Shown here piece after piece: positions 21,501 to 32,993 of a stretch of 64,000 nucleotides of DNA. The notes under the pieces were generated by a model. It was not told the origin of the DNA, did no database searches, and saw only the letters and a list, made by a program, of their open reading frames with translations. The position numbers were made by a program, and so were the translations under genes. The DNA is from Ramlibacter terrae (GTDB taxonomy: Bacteria > Pseudomonadota > Gammaproteobacteria > Burkholderiales > Burkholderiaceae_C), in contig CP053418.1 in the NCBI GenBank assembly GCA_013127575.1, forward strand, positions 3,410,001 to 3,474,000, given 5' to 3'. Position 1 is the first letter of the stretch. Every line of letters begins with the position of its first letter.

Positions 21501-22786
21501 CGGCCGCCCTGCTCGGCTTCGCCGCCATCTTCGCGCTGGCCATCCTGCGGGTGCCGCTGGCGTTCGCCATGGGCCTGGTGGGCTTCGGCGGCATCGGCCT
21601 GACGCTCGGCTGGCAGCCCGCCATGGCAAGCGCGACGCAGGTCGTGTACGACACCGGCTTCGCCTACACGCTGTCCGTCATCCCGCTGTTCATCCTGATG
21701 GGCAACTTCGTCGCCCGCGCGGGGCTGGCGCACGAGCTGTTCGCCGCCGCCTACGCCTTCATCGGCCACTGGCGCGGCGGCTGGCGCACGCCACCATCGC
21801 GGCCTGCGCGGGCTTCGGCGCGATCTGCGGATCGTCGATCGCGACCGCCGCGACCATGAGCAAGGTGGCCTACCCGTCGATGAAGCGCACGGGCTACAGC
21901 GACGCGCTGTCCACGGGCGTGATGGCGGCCGGCGGCACGCTGGGCATCATGATCCCCCGTCGACCATCATGGTCATCTACGGGATCATCACCGAGACCAA
22001 CATCGGCAAGCTGTTCGCCGCGGGCGTGCTGCCCGGCCTGCTCAGCGCCGGCCTGTTGATGCTCGCGGTCGTGATCGTGACGTCCCGCGACCCCGAGCAC
22101 GCGCCGGCCGGCGAGCGCACCACGTGGCCCGAACGCTGGCGCGCGCTGCGCGGCATCTGGGGCGTGGTGCTGCTGGTGTTCGTGGTGCTGGGCGGCATCT
22201 ACGGCGGCTTCTTCACCGCCACCGAGGGCGCCGGCTTCGGCGCCGCGGGCGCCTTCCTGTTCGCGCTGCTGCGCCGCCGCCTCACCCGGGCCATCCTGGC
22301 GCAGGTGCTGGTCGAGTCGGCGCGCACCACGGCCATGCTGTTCACGCTGCTGATCGCCGCCACGCTGTTCGCCAACTTCGTCAACTTCACGTCGCTGCCC
22401 ATGGACCTGAAGAACTGGATCACGCAGGCCGGCCTGTCGCCCACGATGATCATCGTGGCGATGATGGCGATCTACGTGCTGCTCGGCACGGTGATGGAGG
22501 AACTGACGATGGTGCTGCTGACCATCCCGCTGTTCTTCCCGATCGTGACCTCGCTGGGCTTCGACCCGGTGTGGTTCGGCGTGCTGATCGTGATGATCGT
22601 GCAGATCGGCCTGATCTCGCCGCCGGTGGGCATGAACCTGTTCGTGCTGAACGCGCTGCTGCCCAACGTGGGCCTGGGCCAGATCTTCCGCGGCTGCTGG
22701 CCCTTCGTGCTGGTGATGATCGTCACCTGGCCCTGCTGATCGCCTTCCCGCAGATCAGCCTGTTGTTGCCGTCGCTGATGAAGTAG
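21497..22786 (+). CDS. TRAP transporter large permease (DctM) (frameshifts)
   Basis: About 430 residues and about 12 membrane segments; sodium-coupled carboxylate carrier. Motifs include GNFVARAGLAHELF, CGSSIATAATMSKVAYPSM (in part) and PPVGMNLFVLN. Breaks: 21780 (GGCTGGCG for GGCCTGGCG, restoring RGGLAHATIAACAGFG), a C-run near 21957 (IMIPPSTIMV) and 22728 (CACCTGGCC for CACCCTGGCC). The corrected end is ISLLLPSLMK with TAG at 22784-22786. Substrate unknown. Confidence 0.92.
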
Positions 22787-22807
22787 CACGGGAGCGGACA
22801 ACGTTGA

Positions 22808-22912
22808 ACGCAGAGGTCGCAGAGGATTCGGAGAAGTCGCAGAAGGACTCCCAAGGCAAACCTCCTCTGGAATTTTCTGCGTACCTCTGCGAATCCTCTG
22901 CGTCCTCTGCGT
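22808..22912. repeat. Near-perfect palindrome between convergent genes (repeat family 2, copy 2)
   Basis: A 23-base left arm (22808-22830, starting ACGCAGAGG, containing CGCAGAGGATTCG) is the reverse complement of the right arm at 22890-22912 (starting CGAATCCTCTGCG) with one mismatch. The 59-base middle holds CCTCCTCTGG and ATTTTCTGCG. It lies between the 3' ends of dctM and the MscS-type gene and could serve as a bidirectional terminator. Confidence 0.8.
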
Positions 22913-22929
22913 GAGGGGAAGTCCGCTTT

Positions 22930-24208
22930 CTACGGGGCCTCGCCACGCACGGCAGCGGGGCGCGACACGGTTTCCACCGGCCCCTCCACCCGCACCACCC
23001 GCTGCGGATAGGGGATGTCGATGCCCGCCTCGCGCAGGCGCTTCAGGATGGCCAGGCTGACGTCGGAACGGGTCTTCGCCTGCGCGGCCGGTTCGGCCAC
23101 CCAGAACAGCAGCTGGAACTCCAGCGCGTCGGCGCCGAAGCGCTGCATGCGGCACACCGGCGGCGGTTCGCGCAGCACGCCTTGGTGGCCCAGCGCAGCG
23201 TCCAGCAGGTGCTGCTGCGCCACGTCGACGTCGCTGTCGTAGCCGATGCCGATGTCGATGGTCACCAGCAGGCGCGGGTCGTCCAGCGAGAGGTTCTCGA
23301 TGCGCTCGGTGATCAGCTTCTCGTTGGGCACGATCGACTCGCGGCCATTGCCGGCCCGGATCAGCGTGTAGCGGGTCTTGATGTCCGCGACCACGCCCTC
23401 GAAGCCGTCCACCCGCACCGTGTCGCCGATGCGCAGGCTGCGCTCGAACAGGATGACGAAGCCGCTCACGTAGTTGGACGCCAGCTTCTGCAGGCCGAAG
23501 CCGAGGCCCACGCCGACCGCGCCACCCAGCACCGACAGCGCCGTCAGGTCGACGCCGATGGCCGACAGCGCGAAGAGGAAGCCCACCAGCAGCAGCAGCG
23601 CGCGCGTGATGTTCGAGGCGACCTTGCGCAGCGACAGGTCGTGGATGTTCTGCCGCAGCAGCTTGCGCTCGATCGTCGCCGACACCCACAGCGCGACCAC
23701 CAGCACCACGCCGGAGGACAGCACGCCTTCCACCAGGTCGAGCAGGCTGATGTGCGCCTTGCCGAAGGCGAACTGGATGCCCTGCATCTCGGCCCGCACG
23801 GCGGGCAGCAGCCCCAGGATCCAGAGCACCGCGGCGAGCCGGGCGAGCCAGGAGAACAGGCGTTCCACCAGCCGCGCAAGGGCCGACGAGGGGAACACCG
23901 TCGTGAGCACGCGCGCCAGCAGGCGGATGCCGGCCAGCGACATCAGGATCGGGACGACGATGCGCAGCAGCGGCACGCGGTGGTAGTCGTCCAGCACGAT
24001 GCGCGCCGTGTAGGCGAGCCCCAGCGCCAGCAGCGGGAACAGCACGCCGTCGACCAGCGCGCGGCCGAACCAGATCGAGTCCTTGGGCTGGTCGCGGCCG
24101 AGCACCCAGCACAGGGCGTACGCCGCCGCCAGGCAACCGACGAGCGCGCCGATGTCCCAGCCGAGACCGCCCCGGGAGAGGCCGGCCAGCAATCTTTCCG
24201 GGGGTCAT
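22930..24208 (-). CDS. MscS-family mechanosensitive channel protein
   Basis: About 425 residues. Five or more N-terminal membrane segments precede the MscS pore helix LTALSVLGGAVGVGLGFGLQ (20-residue view) and the beta domain FVILFERSLRIGD, then SIVPNEKLITERIENLS. It opens under membrane tension to release solutes. The in-frame start is TTG 24192. An ATG at 24208 overlapping the hydratase stop (ATGA) gives MTPERLLAGL if the C-run CCCCC is one base too long, and is the likelier start. Longer than the E. coli small channel, closer to the YnaI/YbdG size range. Confidence 0.88.
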
Positions 24209-25002
24209 GCGGCCGGCGCGCTCCAGTCCGGCTTGCGCTTCTCGGTGAAGGCGCGCACGCCCTCGAGTGCGCAGCCGTCCATCATGTTGGCCGCCATGGT
24301 CTGGCCGGCCAGCTGGTAGGCGGCCTCCAGCCCCATCTCGCGCTGGCGATAGAACAGCTCCTTGCCCATGGCCAGCGCCACGCGCGGCTTGGCGAGGAGG
24401 CTGTCGACCAGCGATGCGACCTCGGCGTCGAGCGCGTCCTGCGCGGCCACGCGGTTGACGAGCCCGCGGCCGCGCGCTTCGGCGGCCGTGATGAAGTCGC
24501 CGGTGAGCAGCATCTCCATCGCATGCTTGGCCGGCACGTTGCGCAGCAGCGGCACGCTGGGCGTGGAACAGAACAGGCCGAAGTTCACGCCGCTCACCGC
24601 GAAACTCGCGTCTTCCGCCGCCACCGCCGGGTCGCACTGCGCGACGAGCTGGCAGCCGGCCGCGGTGGCCGGGCCCTGCACGCGGGCGATCACCGGCACC
24701 GGCAGCTTCTGCAGCGACAGCATCATGCGGCTGCACTGCGCGAACAGCTTCTGGTAATAGGCCAGTTGCGGCTGCGCGATCATTTCCTTGAGGTTGTGGC
24801 CGGCGCAGAAGGCCTTGCCGCGCGCGGCCAGCACGACCACGCGCGCCCCTCCGTCGGCCGCCACGCGGTCGATCGCCGACTGCAGCGCGGCCAGCATCTC
24901 TTCGGACAACGCGTTGAAGGCCGCCGGGCGGTTCAGGGTGAGGGTGACCACGCCGCGGGCGTCCCGCTCCTCGATCAGCACGGCTTCCACCGGCGCGCTC
25001 AT
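24205..25002 (-). CDS. Enoyl-CoA hydratase/isomerase family protein, ECHDC3-like
   Basis: 265 residues, intact, crotonase fold. CoA and oxyanion-hole motifs are seen in GKAFCAGHNLKEM and VQGPATAAGCQLVAQCD. The segment FAVSGVNFGLFCSTPSV lacks the Glu that acts as catalytic base in classical hydratases, as in the ECHDC3 group, so true hydratase activity is doubtful. GAFCAGHNLKE-type sequence and TAAGCQLVA are typical of that group. Coupled to both neighbours by 4-base ATGA overlaps (HDAC-like gene upstream, MscS downstream). Confidence 0.82.
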   Translation of the reverse strand: MSAPVEAVLIEERDARGVVTLTLNRPAAFNALSEEMLAALQSAIDRVAADGGARVVVLAARGKAFCAGHNLKEMIAQPQLAYYQKLFAQCSRMMLSLQKLPVPVIARVQGPATAAGCQLVAQCDPAVAAEDASFAVSGVNFGLFCSTPSVPLLRNVPAKHAMEMLLTGDFITAAEARGRGLVNRVAAQDALDAEVASLVDSLLAKPRVALAMGKELFYRQREMGLEAAYQLAGQTMAANMMDGCALEGVRAFTEKRKPDWSAPAA

Positions 25003-25951
25003 GCCAGTCCGCCAGCACCCGGACGTGCGCCTCCACGCTGCGGCCGAGGGCGTCGAGGTTGTAGCCGCCTTCGAGGCACGACACGATGCGGCCCTTGGCG
25101 TGCCGCTTCGCGACGTCGCGCAGTTGCCGCGTGATCCAGGCGTAATCGGCTTCCACCAGCCCGAGCTGGCCGAGGTCGTCGTCGCGGTGCGCGTCGAAGC
25201 CGGCGCTGATGAAGATCATCTCGGGCTTGAACTCTTCCAGCCGCGGCAGCCAGGCCTGTTCGACGATCTCGCGGATGGCGGGACCGCGCGTGTACGCGGG
25301 CACCGGCACGTTGATCATGTTCGCGGCGCGCGGGGCGTCGCCGCTGTACGGATAGAACGGGTGCTGGAAGATGCCGACCATCAGCACGCGCTCGTCGCCG
25401 GAGAGTATGTCTTCGGTGCCGTTGCCGTGGTGCACGTCGAAATCGACCACGGCCACCCGCTGCAGGCCGTGCCGCTCCAGCGCGTAGCGGGCCGCGACGG
25501 CCACGCTGTTGAAGAAGCAGAAGCCCATGGCGCGCGTGCGCGTGGCGTGGTGGCCCGGCGGGCGCACCGCGCAGAAAGCGTTCTCGAGTTCGCCGGCCAT
25601 CACCGCGTCGGTGGCGGCAAGCGCCGCGCCAGTCGCGCGCAGCACGGCGTTCCGTGTGGCCGTTCATGGCCGTGTCGGGGTCGATGGCGAGCAGGTCGGA
25701 GCCGCCGGCTTCCTCCTGGTCGCGCAGTTCGTCGGCCAGGCCGCGCAGCGACGCCACGTGCATGCGGTCGTGCGCGAGTTCGAGGTCGGCGGTGGCGGCC
25801 GGGGGGCTTCGCGGCGGTCGAGCGCGTCGCCGACGCCGGACGCCAGCAGGCGGTCCTCGATGGCATCCAGCCGTTCGGGGCACTCGGGATGGCCGCGGCC
25901 CATGTCGTGGCGGCGGCAGTCGGCATGCGTGAAATACCCGGTCTTGGTCAC
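24999..25951 (-). CDS. Histone deacetylase-family zinc amidohydrolase (frameshifts)
   Basis: About 317 residues from GTG 25951. The class II HDAC/acetoin-utilisation fold shows the charge-relay His pair in RPPGHHATRTRAMGFCFFNS (20 residues), the zinc ligands in VDFDVHHGNGTED and SAGFDAHRDDDLG, and the catalytic Tyr in EGGYNLDALG. Such enzymes deacetylate acetyl-lysine or acetyl-polyamines. Breaks lie near 25803 (G-run), 25645 (a GC pair lost) and possibly at 25020 (GTCCGGGTG for GTCCTGGGTG), which would place the stop in the ATGA overlap with the next gene. Divergent from the moxR-like gene. Confidence 0.85.
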
Positions 25952-25993
25952 GGCTCGCTCGGACTGGTTCAAATTCGGATAACGTCGCGCCTC

Positions 25994-26914
<921 letters not shown>

Positions 26915-26922
26915 GGCCCCGC

Positions 26923-27900
26923 ATGGACGCTGCTGTACTCAATCCCTTCGGCTTCGCCCGCAAGCGCTTCCGCCAGTGGTGGCAGGCCCGGCTGCCGCTC
27001 ACCGACAACGTCACGCTCACCCAGCGCAACGTCTACATCCTGCCGACGCGGCCCGGGTTCATGCTGGGCGCGACGCTCGTGGTGCTGCTGGTCGGCTCGA
27101 TCAACTACCAGCTGAACCTCGGCTACCTGCTCACGTTCCTGCTGGCCGGCAGCGCGGTGGTCGGCATGCACGTGTGCCACGCGACGCTGCGCGGCCTGAC
27201 GATGAACCTGCTGCCGCCGCCGCCGCAGTTCGCGGGCGCCAGCGCCACGCTGTCGGTGGTGCTCTCGAATGCGCGCAACAAGGTGCGGCACGGCATCGGC
27301 CTGGCCGTGCTCGACGCCACGCACGAAGACCACTGGGCCTGGACCGACGTGCCGGCGCAAGGCACCTGCACCGTGCAGGTGGCCTTCCGGCCGCAGCGCC
27401 GCGGGCTGCACCGCATCCCGCCGCTGACGGCCGAGACGCGCTTTCCGCTCGGCACCTTCCGCGTCTGGACGGTGTGGCGGCCGGCTGCGCAGGTGCTGGT
27501 CTATCCGGCGCCCGAACTGCATCCGCCGCCGCTGCCACCCGGCGAGCCGCGTGCCGGCGGCGGTGGCGCCGCGCGCGCGCAGAGCACGGGTGAATTCGAG
27601 GGCGTGCGCGCTTACCGGCGCGGCGACCCGCTCAAGCTGGTGGTGTGGAAGAAGGCCGCCAAGTCCGACGAACTGGTGAGCCGCGACACGATGCAGTCGC
27701 AACGCTACGAGCTGTGGCTGGATGCCGCGCAGACCGGCACCGGCGACCCCGAGGGCCGGCTGTCGCGCTTGGCCGCACGGGTGCTGCAGGCCGACAAACT
27801 GGGGCAGGATTTCGGCCTGCGCGTGCAGGGCCAGGAGATCAAGCCGGCGAGCGGCGAGGCGCACAAGCGCCGCTGCCTGGAGGTGCTGGCGCTGTGCTGA
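26923..27900 (+). CDS. DUF58 membrane protein
   Basis: 325 residues, intact, 8 bases after the ATPase. Two membrane segments near residues 45-90 (FMLGATLVVLLVGSINYQ and LLTFLLAGSAVVGMH) and the DUF58 signature FEGVRAYRRGDPLKLVVWKKAAK (in pieces FEGVRAYRRGDP, WKKAAKSDEL). The conserved DUF58 domain is von Willebrand A-related. In this gene set it is thought to act with MoxR and a transglutaminase-like protein in envelope protein assembly; the exact role is unknown. Confidence 0.9.
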   Translation: MDAAVLNPFGFARKRFRQWWQARLPLTDNVTLTQRNVYILPTRPGFMLGATLVVLLVGSINYQLNLGYLLTFLLAGSAVVGMHVCHATLRGLTMNLLPPPPQFAGASATLSVVLSNARNKVRHGIGLAVLDATHEDHWAWTDVPAQGTCTVQVAFRPQRRGLHRIPPLTAETRFPLGTFRVWTVWRPAAQVLVYPAPELHPPPLPPGEPRAGGGGAARAQSTGEFEGVRAYRRGDPLKLVVWKKAAKSDELVSRDTMQSQRYELWLDAAQTGTGDPEGRLSRLAARVLQADKLGQDFGLRVQGQEIKPASGEAHKRRCLEVLALC

Positions 27901-29910
27901 GCCTGTCCGTCCCCGCCCGCCTCGCCGCGCTGCCGCGCGATGCGCGCGACACGCTGTTCCTGCTGCTCGTGATCGGCTGGGTGATGCTGCCGCACGTGGC
28001 CAACCTGCCCCTGGTGGTGCTCGCTGCTGGCCGCCGGCGTGCTCGCCTGGCGCGGCACCCTCGCCGTGCGCGGGCAGCCCCTGCCGGGACGCTGGTGGGT
28101 GGTCCTGCTGCTGGCCGTGACGCTGGTCGGCACTGGGCGACGCACCGCACGCTGCTCGGACGCGATGCCGGCGTGACGCTGATCGTCGCCCTGCTGGCGC
28201 TCAAGACGCTGGAGCTGCGCGCGCGGCGCGACGCCTTCGTCATCTTCTTCCTGAGCTTCTTCACGATGCTCACCAACTTCTTCTTCTCGCAGTCGCTGAC
28301 CGTCGCCGCCGCGATGCTCGTCGCGCTGCTCGGGCTGCTGACGGCGCTCGTCAACGCGCACATGCCGGTCGGCCGGCCGGCGCTCGCCGAGGCCGCCAGG
28401 ACCGCGGGATGGATGGCGCTGCTGGGCGCGCCGATCATGGCGGTGCTGTTCCTGCTGTTCCCGCGGTTTGCGCCGCTGTGGGGCATCCCCGGTGACGCGA
28501 TGACCGGGCGCAGCGGCCTGTCGTCGACCATGCAGGTCGGCAACATGGCCGCGCTGGCGCTGGACGAAAACATCGCGTTCCGCGTGCGCTGGCAAGGCCA
28601 GCCGCCGCCGCAGTACGAGCTGTACTGGCGCGGCCCGGTGCTCACGCAGTTCGACGGCCGCGAATGGCGCCCGCTGGCGCCGCGGCTGCAGACGCGCTTT
28701 CCGCCCGTCTTCATGGGCGACCCGCGGCTGCGGGTGTTCGGCCCCGCCATCGACTACGAAGTGACGCTCGAGCCGCACAACCGGCCCTGGCTGCTCACGC
28801 TCGACGCGGTGCAGCGCCCGCCGGTCGCGGCGGGCATCGACACGGCGATGACGGGCGAGCTGCAGTGGATCGCGTCGCGGCCCATCACCGACCTGCTGCG
28901 CTACCGCGCGCAGAGCCACGTGGACTTCCGGCACGGCCCGCAGAGCCGCGCGGGCGTGCTGCCCGACTACACGCAGCTGCCGCCCGGCTTCAATCCCCGC
29001 ACCATCGCGCTGGCGGGCGAGCTCATGCGGGCGAACGACGGCTCCGATGCCAACCGGCTGGTGCAGGCGGCGCTGGAGCGCCTGCGCACCGGCGGCTACG
29101 TGTACACGCTCGAGCCCGGCGTCTACGGCCGGGACACCGCCGACGAGTTCTGGTTCGACCGCAAGGAAGGCTTCTGCGAACACATCGCCTCGGCCTTCGT
29201 GGTGCTGATGCGCGCGATGAGCATCCCCTCGCGCATCGTGACCGGCTACCGGGGCGGTGAAGTCAACACGGTCGACGGTTTCTGGACCGTACGCCAGCGT
29301 GACGCCCACGCCGGGCCGAGGTCTGGCTGGAAGGCCGCGGCTGGGTGCGCGTCGACCCGACCTCCGCGGTGTCGCCCGCGCGCACCGGCACCTTCCAGCG
29401 GCTGGCGGCGCCGCGCGGGGTGCTGGCCGCCGCCATGGACGGCGTCGACCCGACGCTGGCCGCGACCTTGCGCTCGTACTGGGAGGCGATGAACAACAGC
29501 TGGAACCAGTGGGTGCTAACTACACGCAGAGCAAGCAGCTCGACCTGCTGCGCAACCTCGGTTTCACCTCGCCGAGCTGGGAAGACCTGAGCTACGTGCT
29601 GCTGGCGATCATCGTCACGCTGGCGCTGGCCGGCGCCGCCCGGACGTGGTGGGACCGCATGCAGCACGACCCGTGGCTGCGCCTGCTGGGCCGGGCGCGC
29701 AAGCGGCTGCGCGAAGCCGGGCTGGAAGCGCCGGCGACGGCCCCGCCGCGCCAGCTCGCGCAGCTTGTGACCACACGTTTCGGCGCGGATGCGCGAGGAT
29801 GGGCGGACTGGCTCCTGAAGCTCGAAGCGCAGCGGTACGCGCGCACGCCGGGGGCCGCCCTGCCCGCGCTGCGGCGCGAATTCCAACAGCTGTCCCTGCC
29901 CACTTCCTGA
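27894..29910 (+). CDS. TgpA-like membrane transglutaminase (frameshifts)
   Basis: About 673 residues. GTG 27894 overlaps the DUF58 stop. Five to six N-terminal membrane segments, a periplasmic transglutaminase-like domain and a last membrane helix near residue 560 (LSYVLLAIIVTLALAGAA). The catalytic triad is visible as Cys in RKEGFCEHIASAF, His in DAHAWAEVWLEG (corrected) and Asp in WVRVDPTSAVSP. The family resembles Pseudomonas TgpA. Breaks: near 28025, 28135 (GGCACTGGGC for GGCACCTGGGC), 29310 (CACGCCGGGC for CACGCCTGGGC) and 29518 (a C lost before AACTACACG). Confidence 0.9.
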
Positions 29911-31020
29911 TGTTTTCGATCCGAACGTTTCCGTTGCTGCTCGCCGGCACATTGCTGGGCTGCGCCGCCCAGACCCAATCCGCTCCCACCGCCACCGAAA
30001 TCGCGCAGGTCGCGCGTCCGGGGGGCTGCGAAGAAGCCCGTGCGCGAACGCCGCGGCACACCCTACGCCGGCAACGAGGAAGCCATGCGCCTGGCCGACG
30101 AGATCGCCGCCAAGCGCGGGCTCGATGCCGAGTGGGTCCGCGGCACGATCGCGCAGGCGCAGAACCTGCCCGTGGTGTCGCGCCTGATGCAGCCCGCGCC
30201 GGGCGGCACGCCGAAGAACTGGCGCGTGTACCGCAGCCGCTTCATCGACCCGATCCGCATCGGCGCCGGCGTGCGCTTCTGGCAGGAGAACCGCGCCACG
30301 CTGGAGCGCGCGGCGCAGGACTACGGCGTGCCGCCCGAAATCGTCGTCGGCATCATCGGCGTGGAGACCATCTACGGCCAGCAGCTCGGCGACTTCCGCG
30401 TGCTCGACGCGCTGGCCACGCTCTCGTTCGACTTCCCCGCAAGCCATCCGCGTGCGGAGGAGCGCATCCGCTACTTCCGGGGCGAACTCGAACAGTTCCT
30501 CGCCCGGCACCACGCCAACCGCACCGACCCGCGGCGGCCCCCGGGCAGCTACGCCGGCGCGATGGGCATGCCGCAGTTCATGCCCAGCAGCCTGGCGCGC
30601 TGGGGCGTCGACTACGACGGCGACAAGAAGATCGACCTCACCCGCAGCCCCGAGGACGTGATCGGTTCGGTGGCCAACTACTTCAAGGGCTACGGCTGGA
30701 CCCCGGGCATGCCCACGCACTACCCGGTGCGCTTCGACGCGGCGCGGCTCGACATGGAAGCGCTGATGGCGCCCGACATCCTGCCCACGTTCAGCGTCGC
30801 CAGCTTCCAGGCCAAGGGCGCGGTGCTGGAGGGCGCGGCGCTGGAGCACAAGGGCCCGCTGGCGCTGATCGAACTGCAGAACGGCAGCGACCCGCCGCAG
30901 TACGTCGCCGGCACCGAGAACTTCTACGTGATCACCCGCTACAACTGGTCGAGCTACTACGCCATGAGCGTAATCGAGCTGGGGCAGGAAGTGAAGCAGG
31001 CGATGGAGCGCAGGCCATGA
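29910..31020 (+). CDS. mltB: Lytic murein transglycosylase B, lipoprotein (one frameshift)
   Basis: About 370 residues. A lipoprotein signal with lipobox LLGC (residues 15-18) anchors it in the outer membrane. The catalytic Glu lies in IVVGIIGVETIYGQQ and the SLT-type core in AGAMGMPQFMPSS. It cleaves the MurNAc-GlcNAc bond to 1,6-anhydro ends. The frame breaks near 30019 in a G-run (one G too many), restoring ARPGAAKKPVRERRGTPY. ATG overlaps the transglutaminase stop as TGATG, so envelope functions are coupled in one operon. Confidence 0.92.
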
Positions 31021-31644
31021 GCGTGACCTTCTCTTCTGGCAGCGCCTGTGGGGCGAGCTCGGCGCCGCCACCGTCAACGGCGGGTTGATGAACCAGCTGG
31101 TGGCGGCGTACAGCGAGCGCCAGCGCCACTACCACACGCTGCAGCACCTGCGCGAATGCCTCGCGCACTTCGACGCGGCGGCGCCGCTCGCGCGGCGGCC
31201 CGCGGAAGTGGAGGTGGCCCTGTGGTTCCACGATGCCGTTTACGACCCGCAGGCGGGCGACAACGAAGAGCGCAGCGCGCAGTGGGCGCGCGACAGCTTG
31301 CTGGCCGCGGGCTGCGGCGACGACGCGGCGCGGCGCGTGCACGACCTCGTGATGGCGACCAAGGGGCACGTGGCAGGGGCCGGCGATGCGGATGCCGCCT
31401 TGCTGCTGGATGTCGACCTCGCGATCCTCGGCGCGCTGCCCTCGCGCTTCGACGAGTACGAGCGGCAGATCCGCGCGGAGTACGCGCACGTGGAGCCCGA
31501 AGCCTGGCGCGTGCGGCGCGTGCGCGTGCTCGGGGTTTCCTGCAACGTCCGCGGCTGTACGTGACGGACGTGTTCCACGACGCGCTGGAGGCGCGCGCCC
31601 GCGCCAACCTTCAGCGCTCGGTGGCGGCGCTCTCCGCGGCCTGA
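31017..31644 (+). CDS. HD-superfamily metal-dependent phosphohydrolase (frameshifts)
   Basis: About 209 residues. The first metal-binding part is YHTLQHLRECL and the HD pair is in ALWFHDAVYDP; NEERSAQWA and LLLDVDLAILG follow, the last Asp completing the site. This matches the predicted HD phosphohydrolases of COG4339 type, substrate unknown. Breaks: 31030 (a C lost, restoring VTFLFWQRLWGELG) and near 31533 (G-run, restoring VLGGFLQRPRLYVTDVFHD). ATGA overlap with mltB. Its 3' end overlaps the convergent GFA gene by 34 bases. Confidence 0.82.
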
Positions 31645-32060
31645 GCGGACGCGGGCTCCGGCTCCGGTTCGGGCCGGCTGCCGGCGTGCTGCGGCAGGCC
31701 GTCGGCCAGCGCCACCCAGGCGAGCTTGCTGCGCATGAAGGTGTGGTCTTCCGGCGGCAGCGCCTCCGGGTCGTCCAGCGTGCAGGTGGTGACGTCGATC
31801 TCGTGGGGCGCGTCGTCGCTGGCGAAGGTGAGCTGGCTGCCGCAGCGGCCGCAGAAGCCGCGCGTGGCGCCGGTGGAGGAGCGGAAGTGGTTCGGCTCGC
31901 CGCGCACGAAGCGGAAGCGCGAACGCGGCACGGTGAACCAGGCCACGAAGGGCGCGCCCGTCGTGCGCCGGCAGATCGTGCAGTGGCAGTTGGTCAGGTG
32001 GACCGGCTCGCCCTCGGCTTCGTACCGCACCTCATCGCAGAAACAACCTCCCTTCAGCAT
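31611..32060 (-). CDS. GFA/CENP-V-like zinc protein
   Basis: 149 residues, intact from ATG 32060. Zinc-binding cysteines are in GGCFCDEVRYE, TNCHCTICRR and GFCGRCGSQL, the pattern of the glutathione-dependent formaldehyde-activating (GFA) fold. Biochemical role of most members is unclear. The Glu/Pro/Ala-rich C-terminal tail (RPEPEPEPASAQ) runs into the 3' end of the opposite HD gene, so the last residues may be poorly constrained. Confidence 0.88.
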   Translation of the reverse strand: MLKGGCFCDEVRYEAEGEPVHLTNCHCTICRRTTGAPFVAWFTVPRSRFRFVRGEPNHFRSSTGATRGFCGRCGSQLTFASDDAPHEIDVTTCTLDDPEALPPEDHTFMRSKLAWVALADGLPQHAGSRPEPEPEPASAQAAESAATER

Positions 32061-32076
32061 CACCCGATCTCCATGG

Positions 32077-32906
32077 CTACTTCTTCTCGATCCAGGCCAG
32101 CAGGTCGCCCAGCTTCTGCCGCCCACTTGTGTCGAACCCCGCGATGCCCACCGACTTCAGCACGTCGGCGCCCATCGGGTTGTCCTCGATGGTGAGCAGC
32201 TGCTTCTGCACCGCCTCGACCTGCTTCGGTTCGATGCGCCGCGCCGCGATCAGCGGAAAGTACGGCTGCACCACGCTCCGGTGCAGCACGGTGTGGCCTG
32301 CCTTCTGCCAGTCGCGCGCCAGCCCCGAATAGGAAGCGACGCCACCGACGTCGGCGAAGCTGCCTTCCGGTACTGTCCGATGGTGGCCTGTTCGCGCACG
32401 TAGGTCACTTTCTCTTTCTCGAGGTCGATGCCCCTGGTCGCGCAGTTCCGCCGTGCAAAATTTACTCATGTAGGCAGCCTTTTCGGGAAAGACCCAGCGC
32501 TTGCCCTTGGCCTCGGCCAGCGTCTTGATCGTCGAGGTCTTGGGGACCACGATCAGGCACTGCCCATCGGGCTTGGCGTGCGCCACGTAGTTGTAGCCAT
32601 AGTTGCGCAGCCCGCGGGCCGGGTAGTCGCTGGGACGCGCCATGACGAAGTCGAAGCGGCCGGTCTTCATGCCCTCCTCGAGCGCGCTGAATTCGCGCAC
32701 GAACACCACCACCACGCGCCGCTTGATCGAATCGCCGATCAGGTTGGCCAGCCCGCCGTACTTGGCGACCACGCGCGCATGGTCGGTGCCGCCGGACGTA
32801 CCTTCGCTGATGGCGAGGACCAGTCCTTCTGCTGCGCCGAGGCCGCGCCCGCCGCGAGCATGCCCATCGCGGCGAACGCCGCGGCCACCCACTTCGCTGT
32901 CTTCAT
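32077..32906 (-). CDS. PhnD/TAXI-like periplasmic solute-binding protein (frameshifts)
   Basis: About 278 residues with a Sec signal (MKTAKWVAAAFAAMGMLAAG, cut after ASA). The mature part LVLAISEGTSGGTDHARV and later SALEEGMKTGRFDFVMARPSD and PEKAAYMSKFCTAELRDQGI, in pieces, match PhnD/SsuA-type binding proteins for phosphonate, phosphite or related anions. Breaks: 32822 (GACTGGTC for GACCTGGTC), 32438 (CCAGGGGC, one G extra) and 32371 (TACCGGAAG for TACCTGGAAG, restoring GQYLEGSFADVGG). No permease or ATPase gene is adjacent, so it may be an orphan or sensor-associated protein. Confidence 0.8.
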
Positions 32907-32993
32907 GTCTGCTCCCCAGATTTCCCCTCAGGGTAAGCAGCGGGCAGCTCGACCGCAAGGCGGCGTTCACCCAAGCCCGGCTAGGCAAGAGCC

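Noticed and set aside
22472..25645. A 1057-residue minus-strand open frame
   Set aside because: It strings the HDAC-like gene together with out-of-frame readings of the hydratase and MscS genes; its extra segments are Arg/Gly/Ala-rich shadow sequence.
32077..32906. Complete phosphonate ABC transporter
   Set aside because: Only the binding protein is present; neighbours are a GFA protein and a TPR/GT9 protein.
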